A stretch of 64,000 bases of DNA from Vibrio fluvialis. GTDB lineage: Bacteria; Pseudomonadota; Gammaproteobacteria; Enterobacterales; Vibrionaceae. The stretch is from contig NZ_UHIP01000001.1 in the NCBI RefSeq assembly GCF_900460245.1, forward strand, positions 2,046,001-2,110,000, read 5' to 3'. Positions 19,708-28,007 of this stretch are shown piece after piece. The notes under the pieces were generated by a model, which worked only from the letters and a program-made list of their open reading frames with translations, had not been told where the DNA came from and did no database searches. The position numbers and the translations under genes were made by a program. How positions within the stretch are numbered: the stretch's first letter is position 1; each line of letters opens with the position of its first letter.

Positions 19708-20227
19708 GACATTGTCGCTGCTGGGTGCGGAAAAAGGCAAGTGAATATTCGCTCGATAACCAGCGACCAGCGTTTCAAAGACCAGTTTGAGTAGATACGC
19801 AGAACTTGCGTCTTCGATCGCGGAAAAAATTAAAATAGTATTGGCTTCAGTTAAATGACTTTGTTATTATCTTCAGCCCCATAAGCCGTCCGGCAACCTA
19901 ATTCCTCAAAAAACAATCCACGGGTTTTCCCCAATTTTTCTAAATTTAACCTTTAACTAACATTTCTTCACTACGAACACTCCAGTTGATTCATTTGTAC
20001 ATAACTCAAAAAAACTCAATAAACACAATAAATTAAACCAATAAAGCAATCGATTACATTTGTATTTTTGACTTGAGAGATGACACAAAACGTAATTGCT
20101 CAGGTTTCATTAACATACTTATCCACAATTTTGGTGGATAAGTGAACCTAGCTCATACCGGATAAGGGATGCAGAAAAGTAAAGCCTTTATCGCTGCTTT
20201 TTTTAGCCCTTTTTTAAGTTTCGAAGG
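19708..20227. other. Non-coding stretch between uvrB and tRNA-Asn, with an inverted repeat holding a DnaA-box sequence
   Basis: No credible gene is seen in these 520 bases, which are AT-rich. The clearest structure is ACTTATCCAC (20117-20126) facing GTGGATAAGT (20134-20143), a perfect 10-bp inverted repeat with a seven-base loop that contains the DnaA-box sequence TTATCCACA at 20119-20127. A weak hairpin and T-run lie at about 20171-20220. The function of the region is unknown. Confidence 0.55.
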
Positions 20228-20256
20228 TTGACACTCGAATCCCAGCTCGTTACCAT
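20228..20256 (+). promoter_or_regulatory. Sigma-70 promoter of tRNA-Asn
   Basis: TTGACA at 20228 and TACCAT at 20251 are separated by 17 bases, and the tRNA begins 20 bases further on. Confidence 0.75.
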
Positions 20257-20275
20257 CCGACCCGCATTAATCAAT

Positions 20276-20351
20276 TCCCCCTTAGTTCAGTCGGTAGAAC
20301 GGCGGACTGTTAATCCGTATGTCGCAAGTTCAAGTCTTGCAGGGGGAGCCA
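20276..20351 (+). tRNA. tRNA-Asn (anticodon GUU)
   Basis: A 76-base cloverleaf: acceptor arm TCCCCCT pairs with AGGGGGA, the D-arm contains AGTTCAGTCGGTAGAAC, the anticodon loop reads CTGTTAA with GTT, the T-arm has GTTCAAG, and the 3' end has encoded CCA. Its 3' part is the attachment site of the genomic island that follows, and the integration kept the gene intact. Confidence 0.98.
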
Positions 20352-20356
20352 AATTC
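20338..20356 (+). repeat. Left attachment-site repeat (attL core)
   Basis: TGCAGGGGGAGCCAAATTC, spanning the last 14 bases of tRNA-Asn and five bases beyond; identical to 35501-35519. Confidence 0.92.
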
Positions 20357-20362
20357 AAGAAG

Positions 20363-20388
20363 AAAGACGTCCTAGGACGTCTTTTTTT
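20363..20388 (+). terminator. Terminator after tRNA-Asn, supplied by the island
   Basis: AAGACGTC and GACGTCTT form a palindromic hairpin around CTAG, followed by seven Ts. The original chromosomal terminator of the tRNA is now at the far end of the island (35521). Confidence 0.85.
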
Positions 20389-20460
20389 GTATCTAAACCT
20401 AGCTATTTCAAGGGATTGTATTCTCTTAACGTCTTTTCCTGGCTCGTACTAGCTTAGAAG

Positions 20461-20484
20461 TTTAGGTACACAAATAGGTACATT
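20461..20484 (+). repeat. Left copy of a 24-bp repeat near the island end
   Basis: It reads TTTAGGTACACA-A-ATAGGTACATT and matches 35401-35424 in the same orientation with one difference. Within it TAGGTACA occurs twice, 13 bases apart. It lies ahead of the integrase start and could be an integrase arm-type site or part of the integrase promoter. Confidence 0.7.
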
Positions 20485-20516
20485 GTCCGTATGTTCCAAT
20501 TTACGGTGTACCAATC

Positions 20517-21746
20517 ATGGCAAGAACAACTAAATCTTTAACAGATAAACAAATCTCTAACGCTAAACCACAAGATAAAGAGTATACGCTCTTTGATGGT
20601 AACGGCCTTCGTCTACGTGTAAAACCAAACGGTACAAAGACATGGCTATTCAACTATACACGTCCACACAACGGTAAACGCGCTAACATGACGTTTGGCA
20701 GTTACCCTAGCCTTTCCCTAACAAATGCACGAAAGAAGGCTCTAGGCACGATAGAAACGCTACAAGCTGGTATTGATCCTCAAGTCAAACTCAAGAACCA
20801 ACAAACGATAGAGCAACAGCGCTTACTATCCACATTAGCTGAAGTCACAAACAGTTGGTTAACAGTAAAGAGCGCAACCATCAGTGAAAAAACAAAGGTG
20901 AACCTTCAGCGAGCTTTAAATCTTCATCTGCTACCGAAGCTTGGCAATACTCCTATCACTGAGCTTACTGCACCTCTAGTGATAAATACCCTTCAGCCAC
21001 TTCAGGCTAAAGGACACCTAGAAACACTGAAAAGGAGCTGCCAGCGTGTGAACGAAATTATGAGTTTTGCTCAGAATAAGGGACTTATTGAGTACAACCC
21101 TTTAGCCAAAATCAGTTCTGCGTTCTTGAAACCTACCGTCACCAATATGAAATCAATAAGTGCCGACGAACTTCCTGAGTTAATGAGAACCCTAGGACGG
21201 GCCAGTATCATGTATACCACTCGATGTATGATTGAATGGCAACTGCATACCATGACCCGACCTATTGAGACAGCGCAAGCTCGTTGGGATGAAATTGATT
21301 GGGATGAAAATCTATGGGTTATTCCAGCAGATAGAATGAAAAAACGAAGGGATCACCTAGTGCCTCTAACGCCGCAGACTATAAATCTGTTGAATGAGAT
21401 GAAAAAAATAAATGGTGGAAGCGAATACATATTCGCTTCCTATAAAGACCCGATGAGGCCGAGTAACAGCCAAACAGCTAACATTGCCCTTAAACGTATG
21501 GGCTTTAAGGACCGTTTGGTCTCCCATGGTCTAAGAGCTCTAGCTAGTACCACGCTAAATGAAACCAAGCTTTTCCACCATGACGTGATTGAGCTTGCTC
21601 TAGCTCACGTAGACAAGAACCAGATTCGAGGTATTTATAACCGAGCTTTGTATCTTAACCAACGTCGGGAAATGCTACGCTGGTGGAGTAACTATATCGA
21701 AGAGGCTTCTAAAGGAAATCTATCAATCTGTGCAACACAGAAATAA
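20517..21746 (+). CDS. int: P4-type tyrosine integrase
   Basis: Catalyses site-specific recombination between the island and tRNA-Asn. The 409-residue protein has an N-terminal DUF4102-type arm-binding domain (about 1-90, with LTDKQISNAKPQDKEYTLFD and LRVKPNGTKTWLFNY), a core-binding SAM-like domain (about 95-190), and a catalytic domain with Arg in HTMTRPIETAQARW, His-x-x-Arg in SHGLRAL, the second His in ALAHVDKNQ and the nucleophile Tyr in IRGIYNRALY. Its ATG at 20517 stands 165 bases after the tRNA. It is the first island gene. Confidence 0.95.
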   Translation: MARTTKSLTDKQISNAKPQDKEYTLFDGNGLRLRVKPNGTKTWLFNYTRPHNGKRANMTFGSYPSLSLTNARKKALGTIETLQAGIDPQVKLKNQQTIEQQRLLSTLAEVTNSWLTVKSATISEKTKVNLQRALNLHLLPKLGNTPITELTAPLVINTLQPLQAKGHLETLKRSCQRVNEIMSFAQNKGLIEYNPLAKISSAFLKPTVTNMKSISADELPELMRTLGRASIMYTTRCMIEWQLHTMTRPIETAQARWDEIDWDENLWVIPADRMKKRRDHLVPLTPQTINLLNEMKKINGGSEYIFASYKDPMRPSNSQTANIALKRMGFKDRLVSHGLRALASTTLNETKLFHHDVIELALAHVDKNQIRGIYNRALYLNQRREMLRWWSNYIEEASKGNLSICATQK

Positions 21747-21769
21747 TATATCTTACAAAGTAAATGAAT

Positions 21770-21798
21770 GCTGCTGACTACTTGTTCAGCAGCTTTAT
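21770..21798 (+). terminator. Hairpin after the integrase gene
   Basis: GCTGCTGA pairs with TCAGCAGC around an eight-base loop and is followed by TTTAT, so it is a fair but not strong terminator. Confidence 0.5.
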
Positions 21799-22101
21799 AC
21801 ATGCATAAATAACTTCATACACCACAACCTTTGAGCCGAAATCTATTAAACAATGCGCAATGAAACGAGGCGTGCAGCAAATTCACTACTGATGTTACAA
21901 ACAATAAAGCTAAAAATTATCTAGATATTGTTACGGGGCATTAAGATTTGTCCTGCATTGATGATGCAGTGCAATTTTAACGAACGAAGTGACAACAGCC
22001 TACAGAAATCATATCCGATTCAAACCAATGCATAATTGTTTATTGATTTGCCTGATTTATACTTTCTATCAATAACAACAATGACATGATGAGCTCACAA
22101 G
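21799..22101. other. Non-coding stretch after the integrase
   Basis: About 300 AT-rich bases with no supportable gene, RNA or repeat; it presumably holds the promoter of the lipoprotein gene, but no clear boxes can be assigned. Confidence 0.4.
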
Positions 22102-23520
22102 ATGACCAATAAGGTTCTATTTCCAGCGTTACTATTGCTCACCGCAATGTTAACGGGCTGCACTTATGGGATGCACCAGGCAATTTGGGGGCACAGTGAT
22201 GAACCCACGGAGACGCCTGAAGAGATGACCAAATCCTCTCAATACGTTATCAACCGTATGGAACAGTACTGCCTAGATTCCACCAAAGCGTGGAAAGGTA
22301 ATTCATGCCGCTTTACGTTCAACACACAATGGGATTTCTGGGGACGTTCAGGAGATTGGTTTGAAGCAATGACACGCGGTATCGGTACGTTCGATCACGT
22401 TCTGAAGGAGCACTACCCTATCGTCGCGGGTGGGCACGTCGTGAGTTACTACTTTAGAAGAGGTTGGGACAGCACTCAAACTCGCTCTTGGCGATATGTC
22501 CTTGGTGATGGCTCAACGATATTGACGATCGACAGAACGTGGAAAAATCTTCCCAACGAAGTTGAAACCGCAATCGTTGAAGAGCAGATTACCTTTGTCA
22601 TCGGGTTTGAATCGAGTCACTCATGCCTTAAGTCATCATCCTACCTTTCGATGAGAAAGTGTGAGGGCTTTATGGACTCACTGCACAAAACACCAGAACA
22701 GTTTCAGGAAGCGGATTTATCCCGAACAGCCGCGTCTATTAAGCGCGTTAATACCTCACTCGCTTATCTGGCAGCCAAAGGAGATAAGAGTTCCGAAGCA
22801 TCTAAAACCTACAACCAGATGGTTGCAGAACAGAAGAAACGAGATAGTGAAGCGGTCAGCGCAGGTATCCGCCAAGGGTTGGCAAACTTCGATACTAGCG
22901 TTAAAACGCTGCCTACATACAGCCAATCGAATACTAACAACTATGTTCCCCGACCGAACCTGAGTAAGCAGTACGCGCAAATCCAACCGACTTACATGGA
23001 TCGCATGGAAAAGAGAGAGCAGGCTCTGGCTACGATGAAAAATGCTACCCAAGCCGGAAATAAAACAACGACGGCACCATCTGTCGCGTCTGCTGCTTCA
23101 AGTCAATCGTTAACCAACGGGACAACCGTTCAGGCTAACCCAACTCAACAAACCGGTGCGAATGCTAAACCTATAAGTACAGCACGAACTAAAGACTTCA
23201 AAGAGGCGATTGCCTACTGCTGGACGCTCAAAGAGCCGAAGAGTGGCCAAAAGGACATTTGGTTCTGCCACGGCCCCATCCAAAAAACATTAGTTGCGAC
23301 CACTCTCCCGAAAGCTATGGAGTTAGTCGGTTGTGATTACCCAAATGCACTGAGAAAGTGGGATTTTAAAGATGGTGTGGTTCACGCCTGTGACCTTGGT
23401 TTGGAAAACTACGATGAAGACGTCGCTAATCTCTACCAGGTACCTTCGGTCATCACTAAGAATTTGCATCAGTATCGATGCAATCTACCTTACCAAGGCA
23501 GATGCAGAACAACTCACTGA
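22102..23520 (+). CDS. Putative lipoprotein of unknown function
   Basis: I do not recognise this 472-residue protein. It starts with a lipoprotein signal (MTNKVLFPALLLLTAMLTGC, lipobox LTGC, modified Cys20), so it should be tethered to a membrane facing the periplasm. The N-terminal half (about 50-215) carries several Cys residues and many aromatic ones; a Gln/Ser/Thr/Ala-rich low-complexity linker fills about 260-365; the C-terminal part (about 366-472) has evenly spaced Cys (YCWTLKE, WFCHGP, VGCDYP, HACDLG, YRCNLPYQGRC), suggesting a disulfide-bonded domain. It stands alone on the plus strand. Function cannot be inferred from the neighbours. Confidence 0.75.
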   Translation: MTNKVLFPALLLLTAMLTGCTYGMHQAIWGHSDEPTETPEEMTKSSQYVINRMEQYCLDSTKAWKGNSCRFTFNTQWDFWGRSGDWFEAMTRGIGTFDHVLKEHYPIVAGGHVVSYYFRRGWDSTQTRSWRYVLGDGSTILTIDRTWKNLPNEVETAIVEEQITFVIGFESSHSCLKSSSYLSMRKCEGFMDSLHKTPEQFQEADLSRTAASIKRVNTSLAYLAAKGDKSSEASKTYNQMVAEQKKRDSEAVSAGIRQGLANFDTSVKTLPTYSQSNTNNYVPRPNLSKQYAQIQPTYMDRMEKREQALATMKNATQAGNKTTTAPSVASAASSQSLTNGTTVQANPTQQTGANAKPISTARTKDFKEAIAYCWTLKEPKSGQKDIWFCHGPIQKTLVATTLPKAMELVGCDYPNALRKWDFKDGVVHACDLGLENYDEDVANLYQVPSVITKNLHQYRCNLPYQGRCRTTH

Positions 23521-23659
23521 ACTCAAGGGCGCTCGATTGGGCGCCTTGTTACTAATTTCGATTTCTGAGGTAGTTTTACTATGCTTCATGAGTTGCGGCA
23601 GGAAATGCATGTAGGCGTATTGTTGAGAATAACCATTGTCCTCCATTATTTTATCGATT

Positions 23660-23923
23660 TTAGGTTGGAGGATTTACTTTTGAGCGCTTTAAACTGCATT
23701 CATTGCACGTCCAATTTATCGCAGAGCAAATAAAGGCAACCAAGAGCGTGGTCATGTATAAATGCACTGAGCCTGGTGAGATGACATCCAGATAAAAGTC
23801 ATTGTTTAGAAACTCCAACCCAAACACGAATGCAAATGCGCAAGCCAGCCCCTTAGTGTAAACATAGTGAAGAAAACCGTTGCGTCTTTGTAACAACCAC
23901 TCTTGTCGCTGTTTCCTGTCCAT
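23660..23923 (-). CDS. Small two-helix membrane protein, unknown function
   Basis: An 87-residue protein with two hydrophobic stretches (about 26-42, GLACAFAFVFGLEFL, and 54-72, LYMTTLLVAFICSAINWTC) and charged ends. AAGGAAGAG precedes the ATG. It is unrelated to anything I recognise, and its neighbours give no hint. Confidence 0.6.
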   Translation of the reverse strand: MDRKQRQEWLLQRRNGFLHYVYTKGLACAFAFVFGLEFLNNDFYLDVISPGSVHLYMTTLLVAFICSAINWTCNECSLKRSKVNPPT

Positions 23924-23975
23924 ACCTAACTCTTCCTTGAAAATTTCATAGAATGATGCGCTACAATGACAACAG

Positions 23976-24069
23976 CGTGAGTGTCATCGTCCATCGCAGT
24001 AAAGCCCAGAGTCTGCGTTCAAGATGGTGACACTCACGTGCTGTGCTGTGCTGTGCTGTGCTGTGCTGT
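23976..24069 (+). repeat. Inverted repeat followed by a GTGCT pentanucleotide microsatellite
   Basis: CGTGAGTGTCA at 23976-23986 is the exact complement of TGACACTCACG at 24028-24038, separated by 41 bases. The right arm runs directly into six tandem copies of GTGCT (24038-24067). No protein is convincingly encoded across it. Such a tract can change length by slippage. Confidence 0.8.
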
Positions 24070-24287
24070 ATATTTTAGTTTCTGCGCTGGTTGCACACAG
24101 CAAAGAATACGGGCTTTCCCGGTTGACGATACGCGTTCGCAGCAACGGGGACGACTCATTACGCGACTCCTCCCCCTACAGAGCAGTAATATGACCTCTG
24201 TGGCACTCGGCATTTATGTTAACTCGGGCCAGAGAAGTACGTTAACGGAAACACGCTAACCATAGCAGTACCACGGTGATGGTGACA

Positions 24288-24575
24288 TCATTCATCTTCA
24301 GTCACATCGACTTTCTCTTCCAGGTCTCTGATTAATGCATCAGCAATATGCTCAGCCGTAAACGCGAAGATATTCAGCTCTGATGTTGCTAGCATCCCTT
24401 CAACCGGTCGCTCGAGATGAAAAACCATATCCCAGTATTGATAGTCAATCCAAAGCTTGAGCCAGTCATTCGTCAACTGTAAGCGAGCGCAGACCGGCTT
24501 ATCGTCACTGAGACGAGTCTGCATATCGTCAATCGTCGCGATGATAAACTGTCTGGTATCGTCACAAATGAGCAT
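24288..24575 (-). CDS. Small acidic protein, unknown function
   Basis: A 95-residue protein with no signal peptide, rich in Asp, Glu and aromatic residues (for example WLKLWIDYQYWDMVFH near the middle). GGAG stands about ten bases before the ATG at 24575; a GTG one codon earlier has slightly better spacing. It is the first of a minus-strand series on this part of the island. No family was recognised. Confidence 0.6.
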   Translation of the reverse strand: MLICDDTRQFIIATIDDMQTRLSDDKPVCARLQLTNDWLKLWIDYQYWDMVFHLERPVEGMLATSELNIFAFTAEHIADALIRDLEEKVDVTEDE

Positions 24576-24717
24576 CACACTCTTTCTCCATTCTAAACCG
24601 TGAGTGCTAGAAAAAGAGTAGTCAACGAACCGAAGAATTGCTTATGGCCTGTCAGGGTCTATTTGCTCAACGTTATTTTCAACCCTCCTCAGGTGGAGTT
24701 CTCATTTAGGAGAGCGG

Positions 24718-24933
24718 CTATGTGGCAGGTTCACTGCTATCGGCGTTTCTGCAAAGTACGCAGTACTGCGAATCACCATACAATCGACGCGCAAACACCA
24801 AGGCCATCGTCCCTGATGGGAATACGCCCAAATAGATTCGGCTTTCTATTTCAGCCTGCAGAGCACAGCCCAATCGGTGAACCTCATGGTGCCCTTGTGA
24901 ATTCACACATTTATTTACGTAATATCGATTCAT
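24718..24933 (-). CDS. Small cysteine-containing protein, family seen elsewhere but of unknown role
   Basis: A 71-residue protein beginning MNRYYVNKCVNSQGHHEVH and carrying CALQ, a YLGVFPS turn, ALVFARRLYG and a CVLC pair near the end. This pattern (YYVNK..Q..G.HEVH...C....YLG.F.....A...A...Y....C..C) resembles small uncharacterised proteins I recall from many proteobacteria, with Cys residues that may bind metal. The ATG at 24933 is preferred over an ATG six codons upstream because of the GGAAG and CAGGG stretches before it. It lies beside the EAL-CBS gene. Confidence 0.68.
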   Translation of the reverse strand: MNRYYVNKCVNSQGHHEVHRLGCALQAEIESRIYLGVFPSGTMALVFARRLYGDSQYCVLCRNADSSEPAT

Positions 24934-24969
24934 CCCTGACTTCCAGCACAACGCAAACGAAAGACAACG

Positions 24970-26715
24970 CTACAATTTTAGCCGCTTTAAGAGATAGTGT
25001 GTAATGTCCGTTTCCGTCACCAAGCCTTTATAGCGATTATCGGTGACCAAGACGATGGGCAGAGAAAGCGCGCTCTCTTTGAGTAACGGGAGCACATCCG
25101 TGAGCAGCGCCTGTGCGTCCATGATGGTCAGCTGCGTATTCATCATACTGGCAACAGGCTTATTCCAGATGCCCGCTTCTTTCATGGTTTCATGTTCAGT
25201 TCCCATGGCCGGAGTCAGATGAAGATTGAGCTGAGCTTTGTCCACCAATCCGACACATTCCCCTTTGTTGATAACGGGGATCACATTAATGGCGTCGGGT
25301 TTTAAGTATTCGTTAGCCAGGATGAGCGGCTCACCGGGGTCTAAACGAGGCAGGCTTTTGCTGGCAATATTGAGTAAGGTGATGGCTTCTTCATCCGCAT
25401 CCGAGCTATCCGTCAGGCCATCGGCATGCAGCTGTCGAAGTATCGTCTCAAGCTGTTTCTCTGCCTCCTGCAGGTCGCCATAATCAACCGGCTTAGCAAA
25501 CAGGTACCCTTGCATATAATCCACCCCCAGGTAAGACAGCAAACGGGCTTCGTCCGGCGTTTCGATACCTTCAGCAATCACCTCAACGTCCAGGCGGTGG
25601 CATAGTCTGACCAACAGCTTAATGACCTGGTAGTATTCCCCGCGCTCATGGCTGCGTTCAATCAGCTCGCGGCTGACTCTGAGGTACTGAAATTGCCCTT
25701 GGCTCAATAAGTCAGCCAGTCGGAATCCCTCGGACAAGTCGTCCAGCGCAAACTGTACGCCCCGCTGACGAAACTCCGGGAGTAGCGTTGAGACATCGAG
25801 CGTTGCCGCAGGGCTTTTGACTTCATTCATGTCGATGACAATGTGCCGTGGCTCGACCTGCTCCTGCTTCGCAAGCAGCACCATGCATTCCAGGACTTCG
25901 GACAAACTCTGTTGGGTATTCGGCGAAAGATTGAGATTCAGGAAACGGCCGGACTTTTTCAGCCACGGTGCACACTGGGAAAACGCATTCTGGTACGTCA
26001 GTAAATCCAACTCTGAGATGAGATTTAAATCCTCAGCCAGCCCAATCAGCTCCGTGGTTGTTGCGTTAAGCGCTGCGTCCAGGTTAAAACGGCACAGCGC
26101 CTCATAGCCTGCCACCGCCCAGTCCTGACAATGTATAATAGGTTGGTACTGAACGCCTATCGCGCCTTTCTCGATGGCATCTCGTACAAGGTCCTCTAAC
26201 AGCACGTAGCGCTTAATCGTCAGTTGCAAATCGGTATCGTAGAACTGTATACGGCTTTTGTGCCCGGCTTGCTGAGCCAATGTCGCCTGAGAAGCATGCA
26301 CGACGGCCCTTTTCATGGAGTGGGTGTCCTTCCCCAACACCGATACACCAACTTTCCCGGAAATTAAAAACCGATACATGCGCTCATCGGCCTGCTTCAC
26401 TTCAGAAAAGAAATGACGAATGCTGAAATGAATCGCGCGGGCCTGGTTTTGGCTAATGCATATCGGTTCGCACACGTAGACCAACAGGAAATTCTGATTC
26501 AGATTCCCGGCCACCTGAGCACTTTTCACGGTTTGCATGACTTTGTGGAAAACGTCAAACGCTCTGGGATCCAGACTGGCGGGCTTAATGGCAAGCACCA
26601 GCGAGATGTTCTGATACCGTGCGGTGTGCATTTTGGACTCCGCCGCCGAGATAAAAGCAGCCTGGTCCATGGTGCGTGACGATTCGGATTGAGTTGACGT
26701 TGATACGGGGGCCAT
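24970..26715 (-). CDS. Degenerate GGDEF-EAL-CBS-CBS protein
   Basis: A 581-residue cytosolic protein with three parts: a degenerate GGDEF-like region (about 30-165, no GGDEF motif), an EAL domain (about 175-415) and two CBS domains (about 430-580). In the EAL domain EALCRF (Glu205), NLNLSP (Asn262), Glu298, Asp325-Asp326 in LDDLSEGF, AEGIET (Glu382) and the YMQGYLFAKP end are present, but the lysine motif usually IKID reads LRVS (Arg346). It may therefore be a weak c-di-GMP phosphodiesterase or a c-di-GMP-binding sensor gated by an adenine nucleotide on the CBS pair. A 70-residue gene ends 22 bases upstream and is probably in the same operon. Confidence 0.85.
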   Translation of the reverse strand: MAPVSTSTQSESSRTMDQAAFISAAESKMHTARYQNISLVLAIKPASLDPRAFDVFHKVMQTVKSAQVAGNLNQNFLLVYVCEPICISQNQARAIHFSIRHFFSEVKQADERMYRFLISGKVGVSVLGKDTHSMKRAVVHASQATLAQQAGHKSRIQFYDTDLQLTIKRYVLLEDLVRDAIEKGAIGVQYQPIIHCQDWAVAGYEALCRFNLDAALNATTTELIGLAEDLNLISELDLLTYQNAFSQCAPWLKKSGRFLNLNLSPNTQQSLSEVLECMVLLAKQEQVEPRHIVIDMNEVKSPAATLDVSTLLPEFRQRGVQFALDDLSEGFRLADLLSQGQFQYLRVSRELIERSHERGEYYQVIKLLVRLCHRLDVEVIAEGIETPDEARLLSYLGVDYMQGYLFAKPVDYGDLQEAEKQLETILRQLHADGLTDSSDADEEAITLLNIASKSLPRLDPGEPLILANEYLKPDAINVIPVINKGECVGLVDKAQLNLHLTPAMGTEHETMKEAGIWNKPVASMMNTQLTIMDAQALLTDVLPLLKESALSLPIVLVTDNRYKGLVTETDITHYLLKRLKL

Positions 26716-26737
26716 CAGTGACTCCTTCGTTCTGCTC

Positions 26738-26950
26738 TCAGCCGCAAACTTCCATCGCGAGCTGGTGACGTAAAATTCGGACTTGTCGCTCTGCCGAGAG
26801 TTTCAGACTCCACGCCAGTTCGTACACTTCCTGAGAAACCTGACCTTGAAGATAACGGTGCTGCGTATGGTTATAGCTGGCTTCGAGCAGTGCCAGGCGT
26901 TCGCAGGCAGCATGGTATCGGTCCCAACTGTCAGCATGGCTGTGCATCAT
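26738..26950 (-). CDS. Small helical protein upstream of the EAL-CBS gene
   Basis: A 70-residue, helix-prone protein (MMHSHADSWDRYHAACERLA, then a stretch of Glu, Leu, Arg and Gln) without membrane segments. AGAGGTGAACC precedes the ATG, and a second ATG follows at once. The 22-base gap to the EAL-CBS gene suggests an operon and possibly a partner protein. It is not recognised. Confidence 0.62.
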   Translation of the reverse strand: MMHSHADSWDRYHAACERLALLEASYNHTQHRYLQGQVSQEVYELAWSLKLSAERQVRILRHQLAMEVCG

Positions 26951-27068
26951 GGTTCACCTCTTACATCCATGTCGGTCGTGATGTGGTTATGCTTAACTGT
27001 AAACGAACGACGTTCTGTTCGTAAATCAATTTTGGAAGAATGGCGAGAGAACTGTGCGCTTAGTCATT

Positions 27069-27094
27069 GAAAAAAGAGCCGCCAAACGGCGGCT
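27069..27094 (-). terminator. Terminator for the 27267-27515 gene
   Basis: AGCCGCC pairs with GGCGGCT around a four-base loop; on the minus strand it is followed by a T-run. It lies downstream of the minus-strand gene at 27267. Confidence 0.65.
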
Positions 27095-27266
27095 GCTTTG
27101 AGGGTTTATCAATCGTGATACTTACATTATAGAGGTTGGGTAGGGCCTCTATTCCCTCAGTATAGGCAAACGTGCATGACACGATGAACGGAGATGCGGA
27201 AATGTGACTCATGTCCTAATGACTCTGGTGAAACAAACCGCGCGGAACATGGGTTCGTCAATTGGT

Positions 27267-27515
27267 TCAGCGGCGATAGTACCAACTTAAGTTGCAGTCA
27301 GGGTCAAATTGGCAGCCTTGCCACACCGCATCGTTCCTTTGAGCCAGTTCGCGCAACAACCTATTCGCGTCGGACAGGCTAACGCTCCCAGACATCCTAC
27401 AAAGCTGGCATTGCTGGATAAAGTCTCTCGTGCAAAAAGCCGCGGGATACCGAGTGTCAGGCACAACCAGTGCCTGAATAACCAGCAGCGCCTCATGGTA
27501 GACTCTTTCTTTCAT
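27267..27515 (-). CDS. Small protein, unknown function
   Basis: An 82-residue protein beginning MKERVYHEALLVIQALVVPD, basic in the second half, with a Cys pair in CQLC and a further CQFD.DC near the end. A GAGAG/TTTGAG stretch precedes the start at 27515; the frame is open to 27542. A terminator lies 170 bases downstream. It may belong to the same gene set as the EAL-CBS protein, since all are on the minus strand, but no family is recognised. Confidence 0.5.
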   Translation of the reverse strand: MKERVYHEALLVIQALVVPDTRYPAAFCTRDFIQQCQLCRMSGSVSLSDANRLLRELAQRNDAVWQGCQFDPDCNLSWYYRR

Positions 27516-27716
27516 CTCAAATCTCTCACATTGCATGAGCACTTTTAAAAAAACCGCCGCAACGTTGGCCGTAATACTGAGGTGGGCAATAGAGGCAGCA
27601 TACCCACTTAAGGGTAGTTCGAGAGGACCTACTTGTCAGTTTTACAATCATGGCATTGATTATTCTGCCACTTTGTTTTAGTACAGGACATTCACTGAAC
27701 AACCCCAGAGAAGCGC

Positions 27717-27980
27717 ATGATTGTTAACTTTTATGAAGTGGCGCCCGATGGCTCGCTATCTATCCGAAATCGAATTACGTCTGTCGACAATACCACTCCG
27801 CTATTGCCGAAACTGGATGAAACAGTGTTCTTCAAGGCACCCAGCGCTGGGTGTTATCGGGTGGCCAATATCGTCCATATTGTCGAGCAACCCTCAGACG
27901 AGCCCACTTTTGCTCGACTCTCGGAAGTCGATGTTCATTTGGTGAAAATTGAAGACATTTCACCAGACTATGCGATTTAG
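27717..27980 (+). CDS. Small protein, unknown function
   Basis: An 87-residue protein (MIVNFYEVAPDGSLSIRNRI...) with an acidic C-terminus (VDVHLVKIEDISPDYAI) and no membrane segment. AGAGAAG stands upstream of the ATG. It converges with the 28008-28589 gene, whose end is 27 bases away. It is not recognised. Confidence 0.6.
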   Translation: MIVNFYEVAPDGSLSIRNRITSVDNTTPLLPKLDETVFFKAPSAGCYRVANIVHIVEQPSDEPTFARLSEVDVHLVKIEDISPDYAI

Positions 27981-28007
27981 CCTGAAGACGTTTTTGCGCC
28001 TTTAGCA

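Noticed and set aside
23981..24259. Plus-strand frame of 92 codons across the GTGCT repeat
   Set aside because: It begins with a GTG without a ribosome-binding site, its Cys/Val/Leu repeat is just the translated microsatellite, and the rest has no protein-like pattern.
24600..25004. Plus-strand frame of 134 codons opposite the small Cys-containing gene
   Set aside because: It overlaps a better-supported minus-strand gene (24718-24933, good start region and a recurrent family pattern) and has no ribosome-binding site.
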